Positions 7,093 through 14,087 of a stretch of DNA of 22,754 nucleotides are shown here, in pieces. Each line of letters begins with the position of its first letter. Position 1 is the first letter of the stretch. Origin of the DNA: a virus. The position numbers and the translations under genes were made by a program. Location: positions 1-22,754 of IMG/VR virus record IMGVR_UViG_3300012919_000044; one strand, given 5' to 3'. The notes below the pieces were generated by a model that worked only from the letters and a program-made list of their open reading frames with translations, ran no database searches and was not told the origin of the DNA.

Positions 7093-8211
7093 ATGTCTGA
7101 TACAGAAACTACCCTCGATAATGAGGATGTTAATGTTGAGGCAGAACAGACTCAGGCTGAAAAGCCAGAGTATGACGTACAAGATTTGCACCGCAATAAT
7201 ATTGAGGATGCAATGGCGGCACGTCGAAGCCAACAACTAAACGATGAATCGACGCTACCCTCATTGGATGCGATCGATGACAATACCGAAGAAGAAGCAG
7301 AGGAACAGGACGGTCAACAGCAAGCAGACCCACCCCAAGGGCGGTCAGCTTCTGAACAACCCACGCCTAAAACTGAAGCTAGTTCTAAGGGCGATGACTT
7401 ACATACTCTTATCATCGATGGTGAAGAGGAACGTAAGCCATTAGCGGAAGTTTTGAAATTAGCGCAAAAGTCACGTGCGGCTGACAAACGATTTCAAGAT
7501 GCGGCGGCGGCATTACGCCAAGCTAACGAACTAAAATTACAGTTCGAACAGCAACAACAAATGCAAGCACAACCGCAAGCGCCAGTGCAAGAGCAACAAC
7601 CAGCGTCTACCAATGATGATGACGCTCTTGTGAATGCTTTTATGTATGGCGATGAATCGCAAGTTAGAGAAGCGGTCACACAACTTAGGGGCAGTGGTCA
7701 AGGTCAACAGCAACTAAATCCAAATCAAGTTGCACAGATGACGGCGGCTATTGTTCGTGAGCAAACAGAGCATCAAACCGCGCTGAACAATGCGTTAAAT
7801 GAATATCCAGAGATCAAGGAAGATCCAAACTTACAATCTATCGCCGTTAATTTTGTTAACCAAGGCTTAAAAGAAGATCTTATGAGTTTAGGTTATACAG
7901 AACAGCAACTTAACGCCGCGCCTATCCAATCGTGGTGGGAACGCCATAGAGAAGCGCGACAAGCTGGTTACGGTGTTAAATCATATCAGGATTTACTGAT
8001 GGATGGTGGGGCTAAGACTCGTTCTTGGTACAACGGACGTTCAGACGGTCAGACAGACGGTCTAGCTGACAAGCAAAACCGAAAGGCTGGCACAGCAAAA
8101 CAACCGCGAAAAGTGAGCGCGGCAACGCCTAGTCGTGGAACCCCACGTCCTAAAACTCAATCAGAGATTATTCGTGAGGAACGCGAAGCTAGGAACTTGC
8201 CCATTTATTAA
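7093..8211 (+). CDS. Capsid scaffolding protein
   Basis: The frame is open from 7003, but the ATG at 7093 (MSDTETTLDNEDVN) has AAGGAAAAGGA directly in front and avoids a long overlap, so it is chosen, giving 372 residues. The composition is typical of scaffolds: an acidic, disordered N-terminus rich in Asp/Glu/Gln, a Gln-rich helical middle (ELKLQFEQQQQMQAQ), a helix-rich C-terminal half and a basic end (RPKTQSEIIREEREARN) that could bind capsid protein. It lies directly upstream of the capsid gene. Scaffolds direct prohead assembly and leave before or during packaging. The call rests on composition and position. Confidence 0.8.
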   Translation: MSDTETTLDNEDVNVEAEQTQAEKPEYDVQDLHRNNIEDAMAARRSQQLNDESTLPSLDAIDDNTEEEAEEQDGQQQADPPQGRSASEQPTPKTEASSKGDDLHTLIIDGEEERKPLAEVLKLAQKSRAADKRFQDAAAALRQANELKLQFEQQQQMQAQPQAPVQEQQPASTNDDDALVNAFMYGDESQVREAVTQLRGSGQGQQQLNPNQVAQMTAAIVREQTEHQTALNNALNEYPEIKEDPNLQSIAVNFVNQGLKEDLMSLGYTEQQLNAAPIQSWWERHREARQAGYGVKSYQDLLMDGGAKTRSWYNGRSDGQTDGLADKQNRKAGTAKQPRKVSAATPSRGTPRPKTQSEIIREEREARNLPIY

Positions 8212-8236
8212 CGCCTAACAGAAATAGGAGGCATAA

Positions 8237-9214
8237 ATGGCTGGACAATTATGGTCTACCAATACGCTTGGCGGCTATCTATATGCTGATGAACTGTCCT
8301 CAGTTTTACGCATGGAAGTACGAGCGTCTACTAAATTTCGTCAGTTCTGCGATGCTAAAGACTTTGCAGATAAAGGTTTAAACAACGGTTCAACCGTCAC
8401 ATGGAACGTCTATTCCAAGGTTGCAACTGGTGGCTCTACCTTAACTGAAGGAACTGCAATACAAGAAACTAACTTCACGATCAACCAAGCCACAGCAACG
8501 GTTGTTGAATGGGGCAATTCTGTTCCGTTTACAAGCTTGACTGATATGCTTGGTAAGCACAATGTCATGGACGTAACAAGAAATGTTTTGTCTAGAGATT
8601 GTCGTGAAACGCTTGACACTGAAGCAGAAGCTAAGTTTAGGCTTACACCGCTGAAGTATGTTGCGACAGGTGCGGCGGCATCAACTGGTACGTTGTACAC
8701 AGATGGAACCGCTACAGGTAACAACGATGTTGGCTTGACTAAAACGCACGTGCGTAAGATTTCTGACTTGATGAAAGAGCGAAACATACCAGCTTACGAG
8801 GGTGATGATTACATCGCTATCGCAAGACCTACAACGTTTCGTGATCTCAAAGATGAGTTGGAACAAGTTGATCAATATACCACTACTGGTTATCGCAAGA
8901 TTACTAATGGTGAAGTTGGTCGATTTGAAGCAGTACGCTTCGTTGAGCAAACCCAAATCTTGTCAGGTGGCGTGAACGCCGCACCAGCAAGAGATGGTAC
9001 AAACAATTGGACAAACGGTAAGTCTGATTGGTGCTATTTCATGGGCGCTGACACTGTGGCAGAAGTCATAGCAATGGCTCCAGAAATTCGCGGTCGTATT
9101 CCATCTGACTATGGACGGTCAATGGGTATGGCTTGGTACGCACTGGAAGGTTTCGGTCTTGTCCATTCTGATGCAACAAACGCTCGAATTGTCGAGTGGG
9201 CATCAGCGGCTTAA
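8237..9214 (+). CDS. Major capsid protein, N4-gp56 type
   Basis: The 325-residue product has AGGAGG seven bases before its ATG, the strongest ribosome site in the head block and expected for the most abundant virion protein. The sequence fits the N4-gp56-type family of HK97-fold capsid proteins: an N-terminal arm (SSVLRMEVRASTKFRQFC), GSTVTWNVYSKV, the strand-rich ATVVEWGNSVPFTSLTDML, THVRKISDLMKERNIPAY (where the family has its central helix) and DYIAIARPTTFRDLK. The length of 325 is within the usual family range. It assembles on the scaffold around the portal. The family call is from recognised motifs, not a database search. Confidence 0.88.
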   Translation: MAGQLWSTNTLGGYLYADELSSVLRMEVRASTKFRQFCDAKDFADKGLNNGSTVTWNVYSKVATGGSTLTEGTAIQETNFTINQATATVVEWGNSVPFTSLTDMLGKHNVMDVTRNVLSRDCRETLDTEAEAKFRLTPLKYVATGAAASTGTLYTDGTATGNNDVGLTKTHVRKISDLMKERNIPAYEGDDYIAIARPTTFRDLKDELEQVDQYTTTGYRKITNGEVGRFEAVRFVEQTQILSGGVNAAPARDGTNNWTNGKSDWCYFMGADTVAEVIAMAPEIRGRIPSDYGRSMGMAWYALEGFGLVHSDATNARIVEWASAA

Positions 9215-9232
9215 TTAAGAAAGGATAATAGA

Positions 9233-9412
9233 ATGGCTATATTAAGAGGTGCTGGTCGCGGTTCGCAATCCATCATGGAAGCTTGCCCACCAGAAAATGC
9301 TTCAACTGCTGGTTCTATGCCAGACAAGTCGGACATTAAATACGCTGGAATGGCGGACAAAGCCCCATATGGTAAAATGGGGAAAGCCGCCATGAGTTAC
9401 AGCGGCAAGTAA
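9233..9412 (+). CDS. Small protein after the capsid gene, 59 aa
   Basis: The ATG at 9233 has AAGGA at 9221-9225 upstream. The 59-residue product (MAILRGAGRGSQSIMEACPP... to MSYSGK) is rich in Gly, Ala, Ser, Lys and Met. The last third repeats a short pattern (YAGMADKAPYGKMGKAAM). It has no membrane segment or signal. It sits 18 bases after the capsid stop and is the last gene before the terminator pair, so it probably shares the high expression of the capsid gene. It may be a minor head or decoration component. No family was recognised. Confidence 0.65.
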   Translation: MAILRGAGRGSQSIMEACPPENASTAGSMPDKSDIKYAGMADKAPYGKMGKAAMSYSGK

Positions 9413-9418
9413 TGAGAA

Positions 9419-9448
9419 AGGGGCTGGCACACACCAGCCCCTATTCTT
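9419..9448 (+). terminator. Terminator of the head operon
   Basis: Arms aggggctgg (9419-9427) and ccagcccct (9434-9442) are a perfect nine-base-pair, GC-rich stem around a six-base loop (cacaca). The following attctt is only moderately T-rich, so termination may be partial and allow read-through into the tail genes. It lies seven bases after the 9233 gene stop. Confidence 0.75.
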
Positions 9449-9471
9449 AAAAGTGAGGGGCCGAAGCCCCT
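9449..9471 (-). terminator. Terminator of the minus-strand gene (UUCG hairpin)
   Basis: On the minus strand the sequence reads aggggc-TTCG-gcccct (9471 down to 9456), a six-pair GC-rich stem with the extra-stable C(UUCG)G-type loop, followed by cac and a short T-run (9452-9449). It starts six bases after the stop of the 9477-9803 gene. With the + strand hairpin at 9419 it forms a convergent terminator pair. Confidence 0.7.
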
Positions 9472-9476
9472 GTTAG

Positions 9477-9803
9477 TTATACGCAATGAAAGCCATTACG
9501 AGCGAAGTAAGTCATATCTGTGCCGTTGTCTAAACGGTTAAAATACTCGCTTAACATAAATACAGATGTCCAGCGTCCGTTAGATAATTGAACAACTATA
9601 AAAATTGGGTCAAAATCAGTGTCGTTATAAGCACTGAAATCTTGTGCTAACCTTTCTGCTTTGTCGAAAGCGCGGTCACACGAAGCGTAAGTTTTGACGC
9701 TTGACTTGTTTTCTTTTAATCGTCGCTGTATGCGGTCAACAACACCCGAAATAAAATTGCCAGCAACTTTGTGGATTTGGGTTGGTGGTACATATGATGC
9801 CAT
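9477..9803 (-). CDS. Minus-strand accessory (moron-like) protein, 108 aa
   Basis: This is the only supported gene on the minus strand. The frame is open from 9848, but the ATG at 9803 (MASYVPPTQIHKVAG) has GGAG ten bases upstream and is preferred. The product has a basic helical first half (ISGVVDRIQRRLKEN, CDRAFDKAERLAQDF) and a beta-like second half (FDPIFIVVQLSNGRWTSVF) ending in ARNGFHCV. No signal peptide, membrane segment or known family was seen. It has its own terminator and promoter candidate and points against the late operon, the layout of a moron gene that can be expressed independently. A role in host control, exclusion or regulation of the adjacent promoter is possible but not shown. 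Confidence 0.75.
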   Translation of the reverse strand: MASYVPPTQIHKVAGNFISGVVDRIQRRLKENKSSVKTYASCDRAFDKAERLAQDFSAYNDTDFDPIFIVVQLSNGRWTSVFMLSEYFNRLDNGTDMTYFARNGFHCV

Positions 9804-9827
9804 GTGATTTCTCCAAATAAGTAACAA

Positions 9828-9851
9828 TAAATGTAATATAATACACATTTA
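9828..9851. promoter_or_regulatory. Divergent -10 region with inverted-repeat operator candidate
   Basis: A perfect TATAAT at 9837-9842 on the + strand overlaps the minus-strand -10 (9835-9840). No good + strand -35 is seen, so a + promoter would be weak or activator-dependent. The two boxes are framed by the 7-base inverted repeat taaatgt (9828-9834) / acattta (9845-9851), and the palindrome acatatgt follows at 9851-9858. This is a plausible operator from which one regulator could control both directions. Confidence 0.4.
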
Positions 9852-9863
9852 CATATGTTGCAA
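9835..9863 (-). promoter_or_regulatory. Candidate promoter of the minus-strand gene
   Basis: On the minus strand TTGCAA (9863-9858) matches four of six -35 positions. It is followed by a 17-base spacer and TATATT (9840-9835), five of six -10 positions. The gene start at 9803 lies about 30 bases downstream with a good Shine-Dalgarno. Spacing and position are right, but expression is not tested. Confidence 0.5.
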
Positions 9864-9870
9864 GAGGTAA

Positions 9871-11235
9871 ATGCAAAAAAAATCAAATATTTTTGATCCT
9901 AAGTGGTTTATTGTGCCGTACAGTCGCGGTTTAGTTATGCAAATAGGTGGTGATCAACCGTTGTATCGTCATTTTTTGCTAACTGACACCGTAGAGATTA
10001 TTGCAGACGGTAAATTAGATGCGTTGGTCATAAACGGCGCTAAAATACCAGAAAGCAACACGTTCGAAGATTGGCGCAGGGTAATCAAGCCAGACGGCTA
10101 CATAATCTTTGTCAATCAAGACGAAACAGAAGCAAAAAACATATTAAGTGTTTGGTCAGATTGCGTGATAGCAAAACAGCGTAAGCAGTTGCTGGTTGTC
10201 ACGCCAAACAAGAAGGAAAAACAAAAACCAAAGCCAGACAAGTCGTGTCTTGTCGTAAGATATGGCGCATGGGGTGATCAGATTATATGCGCTGGCATAT
10301 TTCCATTGCTTAGAAAGCAAGGATACCATGTGACGTTAAATTGCCAAGCGCCACAGCACGTTATAAACGCAACGCACCCTGACATTGACGAATTAATGGT
10401 GCAAGACCGCAATCAAGTGCATAACGATGACTTGGTGACGTACTGGCAAGCTATCGCAACCGAATATGATAAAGTTGTTAATCTTAGTTCAAGCATAGAA
10501 GGGCAGTTACTACTAAGCCACGAACACCCAAAGTATTTTTGGTCACAATCTGCAAGGCACAAGCTGTTTAACCAGAATTATATGGAGATAACGCATGATC
10601 TTGCTGACGTGCCATATAATTTTCGTGGATGCGTTTTCCATGCAACGGCTGATGAAAAAGAACAGGCCAAAGAAATACGGCAAAGGTTTGATGCGCCGTT
10701 AGTCACATGGGCTGTTGCTGGTTCCAGCGTACATAAATGGTATCCGCACATGGCAGACGTGCTTGTAGGGTTGTTAGAACAGACAAATGCCTACGTTATG
10801 TTAATGGGCGATAAAGAAGCAATGGTTTTACAAGAGTCTGTGCTTGAAGAGACAGAAAAACGATATGGCTCTGTAGAGCGCATAGCGGCCCAATGCGGCA
10901 CGTTGCCGATGCGGGCATCAATGGCACTGGCGCAAGTGTCAGACGTGGTTGTAGGGCCAGAAACAGGGCTTCTAAACGCTGTTTGCATGGAAAAAAACCA
11001 TAAAGTTGTAATGGTCAGTCACAGTGGGCCAAAACAGCTTACAAAACACTGGAAAAACACAAAAGAAATCTTGCCGCAAAGTACGGCGTGTTTTCCATGT
11101 CACCGATTGCATTTTGATTTTGAACACTGCAACCAAGATGACAACACAAAGGCGGCAAGGTGCAGTGCCAGTATAGAGCCAGCAACAATTATTAAGGCTA
11201 TAAAGAATGGATTACACAACGCTAGTCGCAAATAA
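9871..11235 (+). CDS. GT9-family (heptosyltransferase-like) glycosyltransferase with decayed methyltransferase N-terminus
   Basis: The 454-residue product has two parts. Residues 126-454 match GT9 (ADP-heptose:LPS heptosyltransferase-like): CLVVRYGAWGDQIICAGIFP at 126-145, the nucleotide-sugar site VVGPETGLLNAVC at 360-372, and the Cys-rich end CFPCHRLHFDFEHC (407-420). Such enzymes transfer sugars from nucleotide donors to glycans. Residues 1-110 recall a class I SAM methyltransferase (KWFIVPYSRGLVMQIGGDQ; then TFEDWRRVIKPDGYIIFVNQ, 64-83), but motif I is altered and the central strands are missing, so methylation is unlikely. AGAGG precedes the ATG. Lying between head and tail genes, it could glycosylate virion proteins or alter host surface glycans. 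The last 29 bases overlap the adaptor gene. Confidence 0.82.
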   Translation: MQKKSNIFDPKWFIVPYSRGLVMQIGGDQPLYRHFLLTDTVEIIADGKLDALVINGAKIPESNTFEDWRRVIKPDGYIIFVNQDETEAKNILSVWSDCVIAKQRKQLLVVTPNKKEKQKPKPDKSCLVVRYGAWGDQIICAGIFPLLRKQGYHVTLNCQAPQHVINATHPDIDELMVQDRNQVHNDDLVTYWQAIATEYDKVVNLSSSIEGQLLLSHEHPKYFWSQSARHKLFNQNYMEITHDLADVPYNFRGCVFHATADEKEQAKEIRQRFDAPLVTWAVAGSSVHKWYPHMADVLVGLLEQTNAYVMLMGDKEAMVLQESVLEETEKRYGSVERIAAQCGTLPMRASMALAQVSDVVVGPETGLLNAVCMEKNHKVVMVSHSGPKQLTKHWKNTKEILPQSTACFPCHRLHFDFEHCNQDDNTKAARCSASIEPATIIKAIKNGLHNASRK

Positions 11236-11836
11236 AGCTACTGACGGTTCTATTAAGAATTGGGTCAACAATGACAGCTTTTCCGCGCCGACAATATTAG
11301 CAGAGGCAGAAGATTTTATTTACAGGCGTTTGCGTGTGCGTGAGATGCTCAAATTAACCACTGGCAACATGGTTGTGGGGCAAGATTACATAGACGTGCC
11401 TGCTGACTTTATTGGCTCACGCTCGTTGTTCTACAGCGGCACAGAAAAGCTTGCTTTGAATCACAGAACGCTTGATGACATAGAGTCAGCTAGATCATAC
11501 GACACAAGTGGTAATATAAGTCAGGGCAAGCCCACACAGTTTTACATCGACGCTGACAAAGCTTTTTTTCCGTTAGCACCAGATCAAACCTACGCTTACA
11601 GGTGGCGTTACTATTGCCAGCCAGCGGCATTGTCTGGAAGCAACACAACTAACTTTCTGACAAACTTCAACCCACGTTTATTGCGGTGTGTATGTTTAGC
11701 AATGGCTAACGAGTTTTTGAAGAACGATAGCGATAAGCTGTATTGGTTGCGGTTAGCGGAAGGTGAAATAGAAGTATTGCATAAAGCTGACGATGAGGTG
11801 CGTTGGGATTTAGACGTGTCAGTAGTCGTTACGTGA
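11207..11836 (+). CDS. Head-tail adaptor/connector protein
   Basis: The 209-residue product starts MDYTTLVANKATDGSIKNWVN and continues with ILAEAEDFIYRRLRVREML, the helical opening typical of gp6-like connector proteins that bind the lower face of the portal. A beta-rich middle (VVGQDYIDVPADFIGSRSL) and a helical C-terminal half (RLLRCVCLAMANEFL, DKLYWLRLAEGEIEVL) follow the same plan. It is the first conserved virion gene after the head block, as expected for a connector. The start lies inside the glycosyltransferase gene and has a weak ribosome site, so it is probably reached by coupling. Length and order fit podovirus adaptors. The call rests on motifs and position. Confidence 0.75.
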   Translation: MDYTTLVANKATDGSIKNWVNNDSFSAPTILAEAEDFIYRRLRVREMLKLTTGNMVVGQDYIDVPADFIGSRSLFYSGTEKLALNHRTLDDIESARSYDTSGNISQGKPTQFYIDADKAFFPLAPDQTYAYRWRYYCQPAALSGSNTTNFLTNFNPRLLRCVCLAMANEFLKNDSDKLYWLRLAEGEIEVLHKADDEVRWDLDVSVVVT

Positions 11837-11837
11837 T

Positions 11838-12197
11838 ATGCCTTATTTGCCAATTGATCAGGCGGTCGCTGACTTAGAAAACAGAAAGCGTGACAGACTG
11901 CCTTATGTCAGTGATTTGCCTACGCAAAGCGTTGTTACGTTAGGTTCCACATCGACAGATGCGTCAGACATAAATGCTACATTGGTTTTGTTGACTACAG
12001 TAGCGTCAGGAACAGGCGCAAAATTGCCGTTAGCATACGCTGGTAGCTTTGTGTGTATAAGAAATAGTGGTGCTAATACTGCTACAATTTACTGTCAAGC
12101 TAACGAAACAATAGACGGCGGTTCATCGACAACAATCTCAGCGTCTGGGAGCAAACTGTTTTTTGCACCAGCCGCGCAACAATGGTTTACAATTTAG
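11838..12197 (+). CDS. Small beta-rich virion protein, 119 aa
   Basis: The ATG lies one base after the adaptor stop with no Shine-Dalgarno, so coupling is likely. After a short helix (LPIDQAVADLENRKRDRLP) the product becomes a beta-rich domain: GAKLPLAYAGSFVCIRN, then SGANTATIYCQANETIDGG, then SGSKLFFAPAAQQWFTI. This pattern of V/I-RN-x-GA-N-T-x-x-IY, a Gly-rich turn and a final W-x-T-I recurs in small domains of phage fibre and head-decoration proteins. It may be a trimeric decoration or tail accessory protein. The function is inferred from fold-like pattern and position. Confidence 0.65.
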   Translation: MPYLPIDQAVADLENRKRDRLPYVSDLPTQSVVTLGSTSTDASDINATLVLLTTVASGTGAKLPLAYAGSFVCIRNSGANTATIYCQANETIDGGSSTTISASGSKLFFAPAAQQWFTI

Positions 12198-12206
12198 GAG
12201 TAAAAT

Positions 12207-14078
12207 ATGGCTTCAACACCATCAGAACGCCTTTCATTACGTTTGATTGGCACAGGTGATTTTGCTGATACGTGGGGTGCTGAACTTAACAGCGATACGC
12301 TAGCCCTAATTGATGAGGCTGTGTCAGGTGTAGAAGAGATAAGCCTTACTGGCAACATAACTCTATCAACAACGCTGTATCAAACAAACCAAGCACGAAA
12401 TAGGGTATTGCGATTCACAGATGGTGGTTTGTCATCAGCGCCTACTATTGGGCTACCGTCTACAGAGCGTTGGTATGTAATTCAAAACGCTACTGGTGGC
12501 ACTTACGCATTAACATTCAACAACGGATCATCAAGCGTAAGCGTAGCCGCAAATATTGACACAGCCATTATCTGGCAAACTAATAACACACTGTATGGAA
12601 TAGACTTAGCAAAAGGCACAGACGTTGCCACAGTTGCCCCAGAAATAAGCAACAACAACCTGCAAACGGTTGCTGGGCAGATTGCGCCAACTAATAACTT
12701 ATCTACCGTTGCAGGAATAAACAGTGATATAACGACGGTTGCAAACCCTACTTATAAGGCGCTTGTCGAGGTTGTTGGAGAAGCAACCTACAAGGCACTG
12801 GTCGAGGTTGTTGGCGAGACAAACTACAAAGCACTGGTCGAAGTTGTCGGAGAGTCTGTTTACAAATCTCTTGTCGAAACAGTAGGTAACGCAACTTATA
12901 AAGCGTTAGTCGAAACGGTTGGGGAAACAACCTACAAAGCATTAGTAGAGACAGTAGGTGAGTCAGTTTATAAATCCGTTGTTGAGACGGTAGGAGAGGC
13001 TGTCTATAAAGCGAAAGTTGAAACAGTCGCTGATGCAACTTATAAAAGCCAAATTGAGGCGCTAAACGATGTAACATATAAAGCGCAATTGCAAGATATT
13101 GCAACAAGCCCCTACAAACCGTTAGTTGAAACGGTGGGTAACGCAACCTATAAAGCACTCGTTGAAGTGGTTGGTGAGTCAACTTACAAAGCACTCGTTG
13201 AGACTGTAGGAAATGCCACATATAAAGCGGTAGTGGAAACGGTTGGTGAGTCAGTTTACAAAGGAAAAGTTGAGACAGTAGCGGGAATTAGCAACGAGGT
13301 GCAATCTGTTGCTAATGCGGAAGCCAATGGTGCTGTATCGGCGTTTGGCACTATATACCAAGTTAGCACCAATAATCCTACAGCTAGAGGCATCGGCTCG
13401 ACGCCGTTAGTTTCAGGTGATTTGGCCTACGTGTCGTCCGTAAATAAACTGCGAACATATAACGCGACTTTAGGCGTGTGGGAAGACGCTGGAAGCGCGG
13501 TATCAGGACTGCGAGAAATCTATCAGTATGTAGCGACTGCTGGGCAAACTTTGTTTCCAGCTACAGGAACTATTAGTTATGATCAAACGGCTGGCGGCGC
13601 GGCAATTTCAGTTTATCTCAATGGTGTACTGCTCAAAACCACCGACTATACAGCTACGAATGGAACAACGGTAACTCTTGCAAGTGGCGCGGCTCTTAAC
13701 GATGAAATAAGTATACATACATTTGGCACGTTCAACGCCGCTAACACGTACAGTCAAAGTGCGGCAGATGCGCGGTTCTACCAAAACCCAGCGGTAGCCG
13801 ACTTAGATATGGGTTCGCAGTCGATTTCATCAGGCACATTGAGAGTAAAAAATACTGGTAGTCAATCTCAAGTCCAATGGTTCTGTGAAGTTGGCAATGC
13901 ACATTATGTAGCTTTGCAAGCACCACCACACGCACAATTTTCTGGAAATGTTGTTCTTACGTTACCGCCGAATACTGGAACGGTAGGGCAACTTTTACAA
14001 ACCGATGGCAATGGCGTCATGACATGGGGTAACGCTCCGGCTGGGTCATCAATCGCGTCAACGCTCAAATTTGCCTAG
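12207..14078 (+). CDS. Tail fibre protein with fifteen 12-residue repeats
   Basis: The 623-residue product has TAGGAG before its ATG. Residues 1-135 look like a virion-binding domain (MASTPSERLSLRLIGTGDF, found in short-tail fibre N-termini; ALTFNNGSSSVSVA). Residues 150-181 carry LQTVAG/LSTVAG/ITTVAN motifs seen in fibre shafts. Residues 182-361 are fifteen tandem units of 12 residues, consensus T-Y-K-A-L-V-E-T-V-G-E-S. The C-terminal part (ISVYLNGVLLKTTDYTAT; later NVVLTLPPNTGTVGQLLQ) has the beta-rich pattern of fibre tips and trimerisation ends. The protein probably forms a trimeric fibre that extends from the tail to the host. Repeat number may set fibre length. Confidence 0.85.
   Translation: MASTPSERLSLRLIGTGDFADTWGAELNSDTLALIDEAVSGVEEISLTGNITLSTTLYQTNQARNRVLRFTDGGLSSAPTIGLPSTERWYVIQNATGGTYALTFNNGSSSVSVAANIDTAIIWQTNNTLYGIDLAKGTDVATVAPEISNNNLQTVAGQIAPTNNLSTVAGINSDITTVANPTYKALVEVVGEATYKALVEVVGETNYKALVEVVGESVYKSLVETVGNATYKALVETVGETTYKALVETVGESVYKSVVETVGEAVYKAKVETVADATYKSQIEALNDVTYKAQLQDIATSPYKPLVETVGNATYKALVEVVGESTYKALVETVGNATYKAVVETVGESVYKGKVETVAGISNEVQSVANAEANGAVSAFGTIYQVSTNNPTARGIGSTPLVSGDLAYVSSVNKLRTYNATLGVWEDAGSAVSGLREIYQYVATAGQTLFPATGTISYDQTAGGAAISVYLNGVLLKTTDYTATNGTTVTLASGAALNDEISIHTFGTFNAANTYSQSAADARFYQNPAVADLDMGSQSISSGTLRVKNTGSQSQVQWFCEVGNAHYVALQAPPHAQFSGNVVLTLPPNTGTVGQLLQTDGNGVMTWGNAPAGSSIASTLKFA
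12750..13289 (+). repeat. Coding tandem repeat, 15 units of 36 bp
   Basis: The start of each unit aligns on a TAYAAR (Tyr-Lys) pair spaced exactly 36 bases apart, with no gap over 540 bases. At the protein level most units read close to TYKALVETVGES. At the DNA level they differ at many third positions (for example gtcgaggttgttgg against gtcgaaacagtagg), so the repeat is kept by protein selection and not by recent copying. Units 8-10 are the most diverged (KAKVETVADA, KSQIEALNDV, KAQLQDIATS). It has no unique spacers and is fully coding, so it is not a CRISPR array. Confidence 0.95.
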
Positions 14079-14087
14079 GAGGAAAAA

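Noticed and set aside
8410-8787. Minus-strand open frame of 125 codons inside the capsid gene
   Set aside because: The + strand frame is clearly the major capsid protein; the antisense product has no recognisable features.
12748-13221. Minus-strand open frame of 157 codons, Leu/Arg-rich with regular pattern
   Set aside because: It is the exact antisense of the 36-bp coding repeat; its regularity comes from the fibre repeat and it has no ribosome site or composition of a real protein.
12750-13289. CRISPR-like 36-bp periodicity
   Set aside because: Units are contiguous with no spacers, diverge at third positions and are in frame in a fibre gene.
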